Of a DNA stretch of 64,000 nucleotides, positions 33,543-43,997 are shown in pieces. The translations under genes and the position numbers were made by a program. The DNA comes from Rubinisphaera margarita (GTDB lineage: Bacteria > Planctomycetota > Planctomycetia > Planctomycetales > Planctomycetaceae). Position 1 is the first letter of the stretch; each line of letters begins with the position of its first letter. The stretch is from assembly GCF_022267515.1 (NCBI RefSeq), contig NZ_JAKFGB010000021.1, positions 248,001 to 312,000 on the forward strand. Direction: 5' to 3'. Below the pieces are notes generated by a model. The model saw nothing but the letters and a program-made list of their open reading frames with translations. It was not told the DNA's origin and made no database searches.

Positions 33543-35834
33543 GTGAACGATCCAACTCAACTCCCCACACAATCTTACCAGAGCGACCTGCCGTCCGAAA
33601 CACTTTGTAGCGATTTCGAACTAAAATTGGGTTCGGCGGACGAACGTCCGCGGATCGAGGACTATCTTCAGGAGACGGCCGGTCCTCATCGCAGTACTCT
33701 GCTGGGCCGATTGATCCTGATCGAACTGCGTTATCGCTTCCTTTCCGGCGAGACGCCCGAGCTGGAGGAATATGCGAAGCGATTCCCCGAGTATGGGGAG
33801 AGAATCGCCGACTTGGAACCGGTCTATCGCAAGATCCGCGAAGAGGTCCAGAAGGCGACCGAGGAGACCATTGTTCTGCACGCTCCGGGCAGAACTCTAG
33901 GCGGCTATCAACTCATCTCCCGGGTCGGCAAGGGGGGATTTGGCGAAGTCTGGCGAGCCTGGGATTCCGAGTTGCGTCGCATGGTGGCGGTGAAGATTCT
34001 CTACAGCGACAAGACGAACTACGAAAACATCGATCTGGCTCGCCACGAAGCCAAGATTGCGGGCCAGTTGGATCATCCGCATATCGTACGGACGTATGCG
34101 TTTCAGGAAACCGACGACTGTGCTTATTCCGTGTCTGAGTTTATCGATGGCGAGAATTTACGCCAGATTCTGCATCCGGGCAGGACGGACGAGAAGCAGC
34201 AGCCGAGTCGGATGAATCAGGTCGAAGCAGCGCGGATCTGCGGTCAGATCGCGCGGGCTTTGCACGAAGCTCATACCCACGGGATCGTCCACAGGGATGT
34301 CAAGCCGGCCAATATCATGCTCGATAAGAGCGGCATGGCCAAACTGACCGATTTCGGCGTCGCCCACTGGGCCGATGCGGGCCATACCTTGCGTATCCGG
34401 AAAGATGTTGTCGGTAGTGCAAACTATATGTCTCCCGAGCAGGCTCGCGGCTCTAAAGTGTTTCCGACGAGCGATGTCTATTCGTTGGGAATCCTGCTTT
34501 ACGAAGCCATTACCGGGCGGCTTCCATTCAAAGGCGATCCCAAGCAGGTGTTGCTCGCTCAACAGTACACCGATCCCGTGCCTCCCCGCAGCGTCAATCC
34601 CGCCTTGAGCCGCGATTTGAACACAGTCTGTCTGAAGGCTCTGGAGAAGAGACCCGAACAGCGCTATCAGACCGCGAAGGAATTCGCTGAAGATCTTGAA
34701 GCTGTGGCCGAGGGACAGCCAGTCAAGGCCCGGCCTGTCAACTGGGTCGAGCGGAAATGGCGAACACTCAAACGTCGTCCCGCCGTGGCCGTGAGTACGG
34801 TCGCCGGTGCGATTGCGATGCTCCCCATCTCTTATGCGGTCTTCGCGGCCATCGAGGAACCACGGCCTCACGATGTGGGGAAGTGGGAGGTCGAGATCAA
34901 GGCGGAACGTCCTGTTAATGTGAGGGATAACACGGCCGTAGATGCACACATCGTGGCCATTCCTCTGGACAGAGACTCCGGAGCCTGGCGGGCCGATCAG
35001 GCGATTTCGGTTCGAGAAACGCCTACGAAGATCAGGCTCAAGCCGGGGCCTTATCAGTTTCTTGCACGTGACAACAAGACGTCTCAGATTGCCGAGGTGT
35101 TCCGTCAGATCCCGGACCTTGAATTGACGACGGCGACAAGCCCGTTCGACTCACAGTTCTGGCGGCTGACGGGCAATCAGTCGGTCGCGATCGCACCAAT
35201 CGATGTCATGGATGTGACGACTGCAAACGAGCTGGTTTTTATTCCCGGAGATTCCCAATTCTGTCTCCGTAGCCGAGATACGGGGAAACCGACGTCGGCG
35301 AAGAAACTGATCTTGCCGTTCTACGTGCTCAAGAAGGAGTACCAGATCCGAGACTATCAGTTGATCCGCGACTTATTGCCTCATAGCGTTCGCAAAGATC
35401 CTCGACCGGAACGCGAGTTGCCCGTCACGCATCAGGAGGCGATGCACTGGGCTGAGGAGTCTGGAGGACGGCTGCTGAATGAATGGGAATGGGAGTATCT
35501 GAAGGCACTACGTGAATATGCGGAGAATCCCGAAGAATCGCCGTACGAGTTTGACCAAATCCAGGTACAGGCCGCTATGAAACTGGAGCAGTTCGGGGAC
35601 GAAAGCCCGGAATGGGTCAGCGGCAGGCCCTGGTACGCTCCCAGGAGTACCCCCAGAGACCAGCTGGGAGCGGATAATCTCCGAGTGGTTCGGGACTGTC
35701 CCACGACAGGTGACTTCCCCGACCGACAGTTTCATGCTGAGGTCCTTCATCACGCGCATTTCCGAGTCGCCAAAACGGTCTTCCCCGCGGTATTTGCCGA
35801 TGTGCTAAGAAGTTCGGGGCGGCAGCCGGAGTAG
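33543..35834 (+). CDS. Transmembrane Ser/Thr protein kinase with degenerate FGE/SUMF1-like domain
   Basis: This 763-residue protein starts at GTG 33543. Residues 1-115 form the N-terminal module usual in planctomycete kinases (IEDYLQET, RYRFLSGETPELEEYAKRFP). The kinase domain spans about 120-390: glycine loop GKGGFGEV (129-136), Lys151 in AVKIL, catalytic loop HRDVKPAN (250-257), DFG (270-272) and SPEQARG. All catalytic residues are present. A transmembrane helix lies at about 413-436. Residues 563-745 resemble a formylglycine-generating-enzyme fold: LVFIPGDSQF, LPFYVLKKEYQIRDYQLI, PVTHQEAMHWAEESGGRL, NEWEWEYL, EWVSG, FRVAK. The RGGSW-type segment and paired Cys are not evident, so that domain is probably a sensor, not an enzyme. 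Confidence 0.9.
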   Translation: MNDPTQLPTQSYQSDLPSETLCSDFELKLGSADERPRIEDYLQETAGPHRSTLLGRLILIELRYRFLSGETPELEEYAKRFPEYGERIADLEPVYRKIREEVQKATEETIVLHAPGRTLGGYQLISRVGKGGFGEVWRAWDSELRRMVAVKILYSDKTNYENIDLARHEAKIAGQLDHPHIVRTYAFQETDDCAYSVSEFIDGENLRQILHPGRTDEKQQPSRMNQVEAARICGQIARALHEAHTHGIVHRDVKPANIMLDKSGMAKLTDFGVAHWADAGHTLRIRKDVVGSANYMSPEQARGSKVFPTSDVYSLGILLYEAITGRLPFKGDPKQVLLAQQYTDPVPPRSVNPALSRDLNTVCLKALEKRPEQRYQTAKEFAEDLEAVAEGQPVKARPVNWVERKWRTLKRRPAVAVSTVAGAIAMLPISYAVFAAIEEPRPHDVGKWEVEIKAERPVNVRDNTAVDAHIVAIPLDRDSGAWRADQAISVRETPTKIRLKPGPYQFLARDNKTSQIAEVFRQIPDLELTTATSPFDSQFWRLTGNQSVAIAPIDVMDVTTANELVFIPGDSQFCLRSRDTGKPTSAKKLILPFYVLKKEYQIRDYQLIRDLLPHSVRKDPRPERELPVTHQEAMHWAEESGGRLLNEWEWEYLKALREYAENPEESPYEFDQIQVQAAMKLEQFGDESPEWVSGRPWYAPRSTPRDQLGADNLRVVRDCPTTGDFPDRQFHAEVLHHAHFRVAKTVFPAVFADVLRSSGRQPE

Positions 35835-35858
35835 GGCAGCTTACCGAATGAAGCCAGA

Positions 35859-35889
35859 GTCTCCGCCTCAGCGGAGCTCTTTCGGAGAC
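35859..35889 (+). promoter_or_regulatory. Mutually exclusive hairpins between kinase and protease genes
   Basis: The segment CTCCGC (35861-35866) can pair with GCGGAG (35871-35876). The overlapping GTCTCCG (35859-35865) can instead pair with CGGAGAC (35883-35889). A short CTCTTT follows the inner stem. The arrangement could be an attenuator or processing site between the two genes, or chance. Confidence 0.28.
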
Positions 35890-35986
35890 GCCATAGGTCC
35901 GGCGGTCGCTACCTCCCAGGGAATGAACGAGGCTGGCAGACGGTGAGCGATTTCGTTGTGTTCAGAATTGACCGAGGATTTGCAGA

Positions 35987-37705
35987 GTGGCAGAAGAGTT
36001 TCGTCTCGGCGTTGCTGTCTTACTGATCAAGAACGACGGTCCGGCGATCGCGCATGCCCGTGAGCTTGAAGAGTCGCTGAGAAGGGTCGTTGTCGACTTT
36101 ACGATCGACCGACAGCACAATTCGTTTCCGCAGATCGGGATTTCCTTCTTCTTCCAGAGCTTCAGTACGAAGGACCCGATCTCACAACGCCGTAAGCGGC
36201 TGGTCTGCACGATTCCGCCTCCGAACGGTGCGACAAGAACCTGGTCCTGCAACGGAGAGCCGATCGACGTAGCCACCTGGTCTCCTTCGGGTCAGTTGCC
36301 TTATATCGCTTGTTCGGAACGCGAAACGCCTGAGGAGGTTTTCGGGGCATTCGTGGCAGACGCCGCCGGCAAGGACGGTCACAGATTTGTCGAAACATCC
36401 GGCAGTAATCTCACGGACTGCGATGCGAGGCTTCTGATCATTTCGGCACATGGTTCCAGCGGCAGTCGCATTTGGATGGAGAAGCAAAGTCTTCGACAGC
36501 TGGCCGCTGATGCGGCCGTTCCGGACGCCGAACTGTATGTGGACGAGGTTGATGGCTTCGTCGAACTGGAGCAGGGGAATCTGGTTGATCTCGTCGCATC
36601 GGCCGCACGGAACAGTCAGAAGCAGATCGTTTCAAAAGACGTGGCCGGGCAGTTATCCGCGCTGGAGGAGACCTCAGCCGGAGGAATAGATGGGGTGCAT
36701 TTCGATCAGGAGGACATCGTCTTCAGCCTGGACAAGGCCACGTTCTCGTCGTTTTCTTCGTCACAGAAGGTGTATGGGGCAACATCCGGTCAACGGGCGC
36801 GGCTGGGTATCCCGGCGATGCGGCGCGAAATTCAGGACGGCAATCCGGCGGGGTTCGATCTCATCGTCCTGCAGGCCTGCGCACTGGGAACAATCGAGGC
36901 TGCCTATGAACTGCGACCGGTCGCCGGAGCAGTTATCGGATCTCCCACTCAGCTCAGCGGAGCCGTTGATCTGGCACAACTTGTTTCCTCGATTGATCTA
37001 TCCGTCTGGGGAGACCGACCGCGAACCGAAGCGATTCCCTACATGCTTGGAAAATCGTTGATCAGAATTGAACGAGTCTGGCGGGGCGATGCTCTGGATG
37101 CTCCGTATCATCATCCCGCCAGCGAGGCTGGCTTGTGGAGGGTCGCCCCACAGACAAGCAGCAAGCAGGACAGCTCCTTACACATGCGTTCGCTGCCGGC
37201 TCATCATATCCCCCTGGTGTTCGTCGCGAGCAATGGAGTATTGCCGGAGATCGTCGAGCTCTTTCGGAAGATCTGTTCGTGGGTTTTAAAGGAGCTCAGA
37301 CAGGGGAATCACGGTCTGCGAGATCTGCTGACGACTCTCTCGGACAACTGTAACCTGAGAGGAAACTGCGAAAGAAGGACCGTCGACTTCGCGTTCCTGC
37401 TTGAGCATCTTCTCAACGATGAGTCGATGCGCAGCGGAGAACAGAAACAGGAGGCAGATCGTCAAATCGGTAACCTTTATCGAGCGCTGTTCCTGTACCG
37501 CCGCCTCATCCAATGCGACGATATCTATGCTCCCTGGTGGGGGACTCAACAGTGCAATGCACGGGGACTGGCGATTGTTCTGCCCAACGTGCCGATGACG
37601 ATGACCGAGTCGTATTCAACGAATGACCGCACGAATCTGGCCTTCCTCCGCGAAACGAAGTGGGCCGGCGTGCTCAAAGAACTGGGACTGCTGGTTGAAG
37701 AATAG
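35987..37705 (+). CDS. Clostripain-like (C11, caspase-fold) cysteine protease homologue
   Basis: This 572-residue protein has no signal peptide and is probably cytoplasmic. The region RLLIISAHGSSGSRIWME places a His (H155) after a hydrophobic strand. FDLIVLQACALGTIEAAYEL places a Cys (C298) in the pattern known for clostripain-family peptidases (FDxCLMxxxExAYEL), followed by a strand, VAGAVIGSP. This His/Cys order with about 140 residues between is that of clan CD. Residues 1-140 and 330-572 are unassigned. The only start is GTG 35987, with gagg 9 bp upstream. It lies 152 bp after the Ser/Thr kinase on the same strand, suggesting a kinase-protease pathway. Substrate and physiological role are unknown. 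Confidence 0.68.
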   Translation: MAEEFRLGVAVLLIKNDGPAIAHARELEESLRRVVVDFTIDRQHNSFPQIGISFFFQSFSTKDPISQRRKRLVCTIPPPNGATRTWSCNGEPIDVATWSPSGQLPYIACSERETPEEVFGAFVADAAGKDGHRFVETSGSNLTDCDARLLIISAHGSSGSRIWMEKQSLRQLAADAAVPDAELYVDEVDGFVELEQGNLVDLVASAARNSQKQIVSKDVAGQLSALEETSAGGIDGVHFDQEDIVFSLDKATFSSFSSSQKVYGATSGQRARLGIPAMRREIQDGNPAGFDLIVLQACALGTIEAAYELRPVAGAVIGSPTQLSGAVDLAQLVSSIDLSVWGDRPRTEAIPYMLGKSLIRIERVWRGDALDAPYHHPASEAGLWRVAPQTSSKQDSSLHMRSLPAHHIPLVFVASNGVLPEIVELFRKICSWVLKELRQGNHGLRDLLTTLSDNCNLRGNCERRTVDFAFLLEHLLNDESMRSGEQKQEADRQIGNLYRALFLYRRLIQCDDIYAPWWGTQQCNARGLAIVLPNVPMTMTESYSTNDRTNLAFLRETKWAGVLKELGLLVEE

Positions 37706-37719
37706 CAATTCACGAGTCG

Positions 37720-37758
37720 AAAAAAGGCGGCATCGCTGATCGTCAGCTTTGCCGCCTT
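37720..37758 (-). terminator. Rho-independent terminator for the Cys-rich protein gene
   Basis: On the minus strand, AAGGCGGCA / TGCCGCCTT arms with an inner TCAGC-style stem (37724-37758) are followed by six Ts (37720-37725 read in reverse). It lies between convergent genes and could also stop plus-strand transcription, though its T-tract is weaker there. Confidence 0.82.
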
Positions 37759-37794
37759 CCTTGCTCTCACGAAACTCCATCAATCAACGGCCGG

Positions 37795-38538
37795 TCATTT
37801 ACAGTCCTGAGCTTCCCACTCCGCGGAATTCGCGACGCGGACCATGTAGACCTGTTCGTCGATGTCGACCTTGAGATAGTTGGACTTTTCATTGACGATC
37901 TTCCCTCCCTCGAAAGAGCGCTTATTGACGATACAACGAGTGTGGGAGGGAATGTCCCGGGGGGCTTCCTCAGGCCGCTTCACTTCGCAGCCGATCCCCG
38001 TTTTCTGATTGCGTGCGTGCGGGTGTTCGAAAATGCCGAGGGTGACATACTTTGTGTCATTGCCAATTTGAACTTGGTAGGTCGTTGGCGATCCGACCAT
38101 GCGCGCTTGATCGAAGCCGGGTGGAAGCCCCAGTGTGCTGAATAGTTTTGGATTGTCAGCTTCGGCCGGGAGTGTCAATTCGTGATTGAAAACTGACCCC
38201 GGATCGGTCGCGTTTGTTGTCTTTTTCCTGGGGGGGGCAGCTTTCTTGTCGCCGGATTCTTCGCCGCTGTCCGCCAGCGGGCCGCATGCGGTCGGACTGT
38301 TCGTGCAGTCGCCGTAGCTATTTAAATTACAGTGGAGAATGGTGGAGGAATTGGTATCGCAGTCATCCGGTGCGTTCGGATGATGGATCGCCCACCATTC
38401 CCAGCCGGATGCGCCTCCCAGTGTAGTACATTCCTGCGTGGGCCAGTAATTGCAGACGAGACCATTCTGGGCCAGGGCAGGGGAGCAGGCGGCAAAGAAT
38501 CCGCAGACAGTGAATAGTGTCGGAAGCAACGTTTTCAT
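37795..38538 (-). CDS. Secreted Cys-rich protein of unknown function
   Basis: This 247-residue protein has a clear signal peptide (MKTLLPTLFTVCGFFAACSP, cleavage after SPALA). The mature N-terminal 65 residues contain six Cys in short spacing (GLVCNYWPTQECTTLGG, DDCDTNSSTILHCN, GDCTNSPTACG), suggesting a disulfide-rich or ligand-binding module. A Lys/Pro-rich linker (DKKAAPPRKKTT) leads to a C-terminal domain with three more Cys. The longer frame from 38730 overlaps the DUF1559 gene end and is not favoured; ATG 38538 has ggaga upstream. It follows a DUF1559 gene with 97 bp between, so it may be an extracellular partner. No family was recognised. Confidence 0.75.
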   Translation of the reverse strand: MKTLLPTLFTVCGFFAACSPALAQNGLVCNYWPTQECTTLGGASGWEWWAIHHPNAPDDCDTNSSTILHCNLNSYGDCTNSPTACGPLADSGEESGDKKAAPPRKKTTNATDPGSVFNHELTLPAEADNPKLFSTLGLPPGFDQARMVGSPTTYQVQIGNDTKYVTLGIFEHPHARNQKTGIGCEVKRPEEAPRDIPSHTRCIVNKRSFEGGKIVNEKSNYLKVDIDEQVYMVRVANSAEWEAQDCK

Positions 38539-38635
38539 CAGCAGCTCTCCTTCAAAAGAGGTTCTCACGCATGGGATCGCATTCGGGGCGCAAAACGGTC
38601 TTGCAGATCGAATGTGACCAACATGAAGTGTGCGG

Positions 38636-39679
38636 CTAATATTCCCCAATGGGAACGCCGTCTTTGCGGTCGGCGAGAAGTTTGAGCGTGTGAAGATCCA
38701 TGTTCTCGCCCAGGAATTTAACGGAACCATCTGTCAAAAGAACGTTGGCTCCTCCTGCGTGTGCCGAGAATGGCGAGAGATTGGGATTTCCGGAGCCGAA
38801 CGAGTTGATGCCCGGAAGCGTCGCACGGCGTGTGCCGACGGGATAGCGGATCGTCGTCAGATTATAAACTCCCAAGTTCGGCGTAATCCCCGGAGGAGGT
38901 GGCGGACCACCGGAAGGGGCGCTCATGTTAGGAGGCGTCCCCTGATTGGCGGTACCTATAAACCATCCCCCGCGATAGCTGCCATCAATGCGGACCTTAT
39001 TGGTCCCGCTGAGGCCGTAGTCCCCACACTCCACCACGATCAGCGTGTTTGAAGTTCCATCTTCGGCGTCACGCATTCTGGTGACTGAGTTCGGGACTAA
39101 CATTCCATTCGCCGCCACATACCCGTTCATGACCGGCAGACAACAACTGTCGACCTCCTGATTGTCGTAGTTGGCGTCGTAGTAAGCTGCATGGGCCGAG
39201 GCAACAGCGCCAGAGACTCCCACAAAATGGGCCATCGGAACAGGAACAAAGATGATGTTCGAGTCCTTCTGCGGCAACGGACTGGACGGGCAGTAGAGGA
39301 ACGGCAGACTCGCGTTGCGAGAGGCGTTTGCGACAGCCGGGGCCGAACTGTAGTTCGCCAGTCCGACATCGATTGCGTCATATAAAGCGGATTGTTCCAA
39401 GGCTGGAAGCAGTCCAACGTACCAGCTGGGGCCCGCACTTGCTCCGCTATGCGGACGCCGAGCGCCAATCGGAAAGCAGCCATAAGTATCGTGATAATTG
39501 TGCAGCGCCAGGCCGATCTGCCTGATGTTATTCTTGCAGCTCGCCCGTCGAGCGGATTCACGAGCCTGCTGAACCGCCGGCAGTAACAGGGCAACGAGTA
39601 ATGCGATAATCGCAATTACCACCAGGAGTTCGATGAGAGTAAAGGCTGTTCGATCGTTTCTGGTGATAGCTCTGCTCAT
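38636..39679 (-). CDS. DUF1559 prepilin-type protein (copy 3)
   Basis: This 347-residue DUF1559 protein has the pilin-like N-terminal helix (FTLIELLVVIAIIALLVALL, residues 12-31), then ESARRASCKNNIRQIGLALH and a C-terminal H-X9-DG motif (HAGGANVLLTDGSVKFLGEN). It is more divergent from copies 1 and 2 than they are from each other, with a Pro-rich loop (SGGPPPPPGITPN) and without their ECGGCGW motif. It probably follows the type IV pilin processing path. It heads a minus-strand unit with the Cys-rich secreted protein. A palindrome and weak promoter-like bases lie in the upstream gap. Confidence 0.94.
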   Translation of the reverse strand: MSRAITRNDRTAFTLIELLVVIAIIALLVALLLPAVQQARESARRASCKNNIRQIGLALHNYHDTYGCFPIGARRPHSGASAGPSWYVGLLPALEQSALYDAIDVGLANYSSAPAVANASRNASLPFLYCPSSPLPQKDSNIIFVPVPMAHFVGVSGAVASAHAAYYDANYDNQEVDSCCLPVMNGYVAANGMLVPNSVTRMRDAEDGTSNTLIVVECGDYGLSGTNKVRIDGSYRGGWFIGTANQGTPPNMSAPSGGPPPPPGITPNLGVYNLTTIRYPVGTRRATLPGINSFGSGNPNLSPFSAHAGGANVLLTDGSVKFLGENMDLHTLKLLADRKDGVPIGEY

Positions 39680-39986
39680 CGTCTGCCCGCGGTTTATATT
39701 TTTGGATTAGGGAAAATACTGATCGGGGTGACTATGCCAATTGTACACGCAATTTGCAATGTGCAAATTACCACTTCTGGGGAAAAAACACCGGAACGGC
39801 GGTCAGCTACTGATAGTTCGGTTCAGGTGTCCACTTGGGTGGGTTCTGATATCGGTGCTATCGCATCTTGAAATGCTTACTTGTCTGACCAGTTGAGTTG
39901 ATTCCTGGCGAGTCCGGGCAGGGAAGTCGGCCCGGAACGGGAGCGTTCGCGCTGAACGGTCCTGGAAATGTTCGCGAAGAGCAGTC
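39680..39986. other. 307-bp intergenic region with a palindrome
   Basis: No gene is seen. The only structured element is the 19-bp palindrome at 39751-39769. On the minus strand a TTGCAA hexamer inside it lies 17 bp before a weak CATAGT, a possible promoter for DUF1559 copy 3. The right part (39780-39986) shows nothing clear. Confidence 0.45.
39751..39769. promoter_or_regulatory. Perfect palindrome upstream of DUF1559 copy 3
   Basis: AATTTGCA-ATG-TGCAAATT, eight-base arms with a 3-bp centre, 72 bp before the DUF1559 start on the minus strand. Size and symmetry fit a dimeric regulator site overlapping a possible -35 hexamer. Confidence 0.4.
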
Positions 39987-41336
39987 CTATGCGAAGAGAT
40001 CTGACACCACCTGACCTCCTTCGGGGCCGGTCAGGCGATGATCGCGGCCGGCGTGCCAGTATTTGAGCTCGTTCGGCGGAAGTCCAAGTGCATGGAGGAT
40101 GGTGGCGTGAAGATCGCGGAAGTGGACTTTTCCTTCGACGGCTCGGGAACCGGTATCGTCGGTCTTGCCGTGAACGTAGCCTCCTTTGACGCCCGCACCG
40201 GCAAGCCAGAACGTGAAACCACGCGAGTTATGGCCTGTGGCGTCGCTCTTGTCTTCCGGCTTGATGCCAGGGCGACCGAACTCTCCGCCCCAGACGACCA
40301 GCGTATCGTCGAGCATGCCTCGAAGCTTCAGATCGTCGAGCAGAGCCGCGATCGGGGCATCTGTCGCCTGGCAGTTGGCCGTCAGGTCGCGGCGATGGTT
40401 TTTATGCTGGTCCCAGCTCCCGTGGTTGACCTCGATGAAGCGAACCCCCGCTTCAGCAAACCGGCGAGCCAGCAAACATTGCCGTCCGAAATCACTGGGT
40501 TTGCATGTTCCGATCTGCTCGTTGTTCTCGCCGACGCGGTATCGTTCGAGCGTTTCTTTGCTTTCGCTACTGAGATCGAGCAGTTCCGGAGCCGACATCT
40601 GCATGCGGAAACCAAGTTCCATCGACTCGATCACGCTTTCGAGCGTCTGGTCGCCCTGTCGACTTTCCAGGTGATTCCGATTCATAAACTGGGTAAGTTC
40701 CAGCTGTCTTCTGCGGGTTGAATAAGAAAGATGGTCGCTGGCGATATTACTGATCGTCGCTTGCGACATATCTTCGCCATTCACGCCGATCGGCGTTCCG
40801 TTATAGATCGAGGGAAGGAATGCACTGGAATAGATCGAACTTTTGGATGTATTGAAACTGACGAACCCTGGCAGGTTCTGGTTCTCGGTGCCGAGTCCAT
40901 AAGTGATCCAGGAGCCAAGGCTCGGACGTTCCCGGAGACGATCCCCGGTATGTAACTGTAGAAACGACTGAGCGTGGATGGTGGTATCGGCGTGCATCCC
41001 GTTGATGACGCACAGTTCATCGGCGTGCCGGGCCGTCTCCGGAAGCAGTTCTGAGATCCAGAGCCCGCTCTCCCCATGCTGGGCGAACTCGAAAGCCGAT
41101 CCCGGATGCGGCTCCTTCCCGGTCTGTGGTTTGTAGTCGAACGTATCCATGTGAGCCGGGCCGCCACTCATACAGAGGAAGATGACCCGTTTGGCTCGAG
41201 CCGGGTGGGCTGGAACTTTCTGCGTCAGATCTTCCGCACCCAGTGCCGTCCCAGGCTGGCCGCAAAGGGCCTGCAGTGCCAGATACCCGAAGCCGCAGGA
41301 AACGGTTTGAAGCATGTCGCGACGCGTGGGAAACAT
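39987..41336 (-). CDS. DUF1501 domain-containing protein
   Basis: This 449-residue exported protein is of the DUF1501 family, related to the alkaline phosphatase/sulfatase superfamily fold but without an assigned activity. The N-terminus MFPTRRDMLQTVSCGFGYLA is Tat-like (Arg pair, then a hydrophobic stretch). Family marks are AKRVIFLCMSGGPAHMDTFD, GESGLWISELLPETARHADE, RPSLGSWITYGLGTENQNLP, RRFAEAGVRFIEVNHGSWDQ, DTLVVWGGEFGRPGIKPEDK and the tail HALGLPPNELKYWHAGRDHR. It follows the DUF1549/DUF1553 cytochrome gene by 24 bp on the same strand, the standard planctomycete pair. The partners are thought to act together in the periplasm; the substrate is unknown. Confidence 0.95.
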   Translation of the reverse strand: MFPTRRDMLQTVSCGFGYLALQALCGQPGTALGAEDLTQKVPAHPARAKRVIFLCMSGGPAHMDTFDYKPQTGKEPHPGSAFEFAQHGESGLWISELLPETARHADELCVINGMHADTTIHAQSFLQLHTGDRLRERPSLGSWITYGLGTENQNLPGFVSFNTSKSSIYSSAFLPSIYNGTPIGVNGEDMSQATISNIASDHLSYSTRRRQLELTQFMNRNHLESRQGDQTLESVIESMELGFRMQMSAPELLDLSSESKETLERYRVGENNEQIGTCKPSDFGRQCLLARRFAEAGVRFIEVNHGSWDQHKNHRRDLTANCQATDAPIAALLDDLKLRGMLDDTLVVWGGEFGRPGIKPEDKSDATGHNSRGFTFWLAGAGVKGGYVHGKTDDTGSRAVEGKVHFRDLHATILHALGLPPNELKYWHAGRDHRLTGPEGGQVVSDLFA

Positions 41337-41360
41337 GGAGAGGACCTCTTTACTGGGGGG

Positions 41361-43688
<2,328 letters not shown>

Positions 43689-43997
43689 GACTGCTGTTTC
43701 AGGTGGGATGAAACTTTGGAGGGCGCACTTCTTATCAACATGAGCTTATCAGTCGGGAATGATGCCCTCAACCCCGTGATGTACAAAATACGGAAGATAG
43801 GCGGTGGTTTTGGTATAAGTCTCGATGCGTGATACTGTTACGGATCTAGCGGCGGTGGTCGTGACGGAGAAAACGGGGCTTTTTTTGAAAGTCCGGCGAT
43901 TTTTCGGCGAGAATTGCGTCATGGAGAGATGACTCCTTATATAAACGACTGTTGTTGCACCGGGCCTTGAAAGCAAATCCGCATCGAGATCGACAGC
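43689..43997. other. 309-bp divergent intergenic region
   Basis: It separates the minus-strand DUF1553 gene from the plus-strand sigma gene. A promoter candidate for the sigma gene lies at 43914-43943, with a T-rich run (43881-43886) upstream. A minus-strand open frame that begins inside the sigma gene and runs through this region is judged a shadow. Confidence 0.5.
43914..43943 (+). promoter_or_regulatory. Candidate promoter of the sigma/FecR operon
   Basis: TTGCGT (43914-43919), 18-bp spacer, TATATA (43938-43943), 54 bp before the sigma ATG at 43998. It fits a sigma70-type promoter moderately; an autoregulated ECF promoter elsewhere in the gap is not excluded. Confidence 0.4.
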
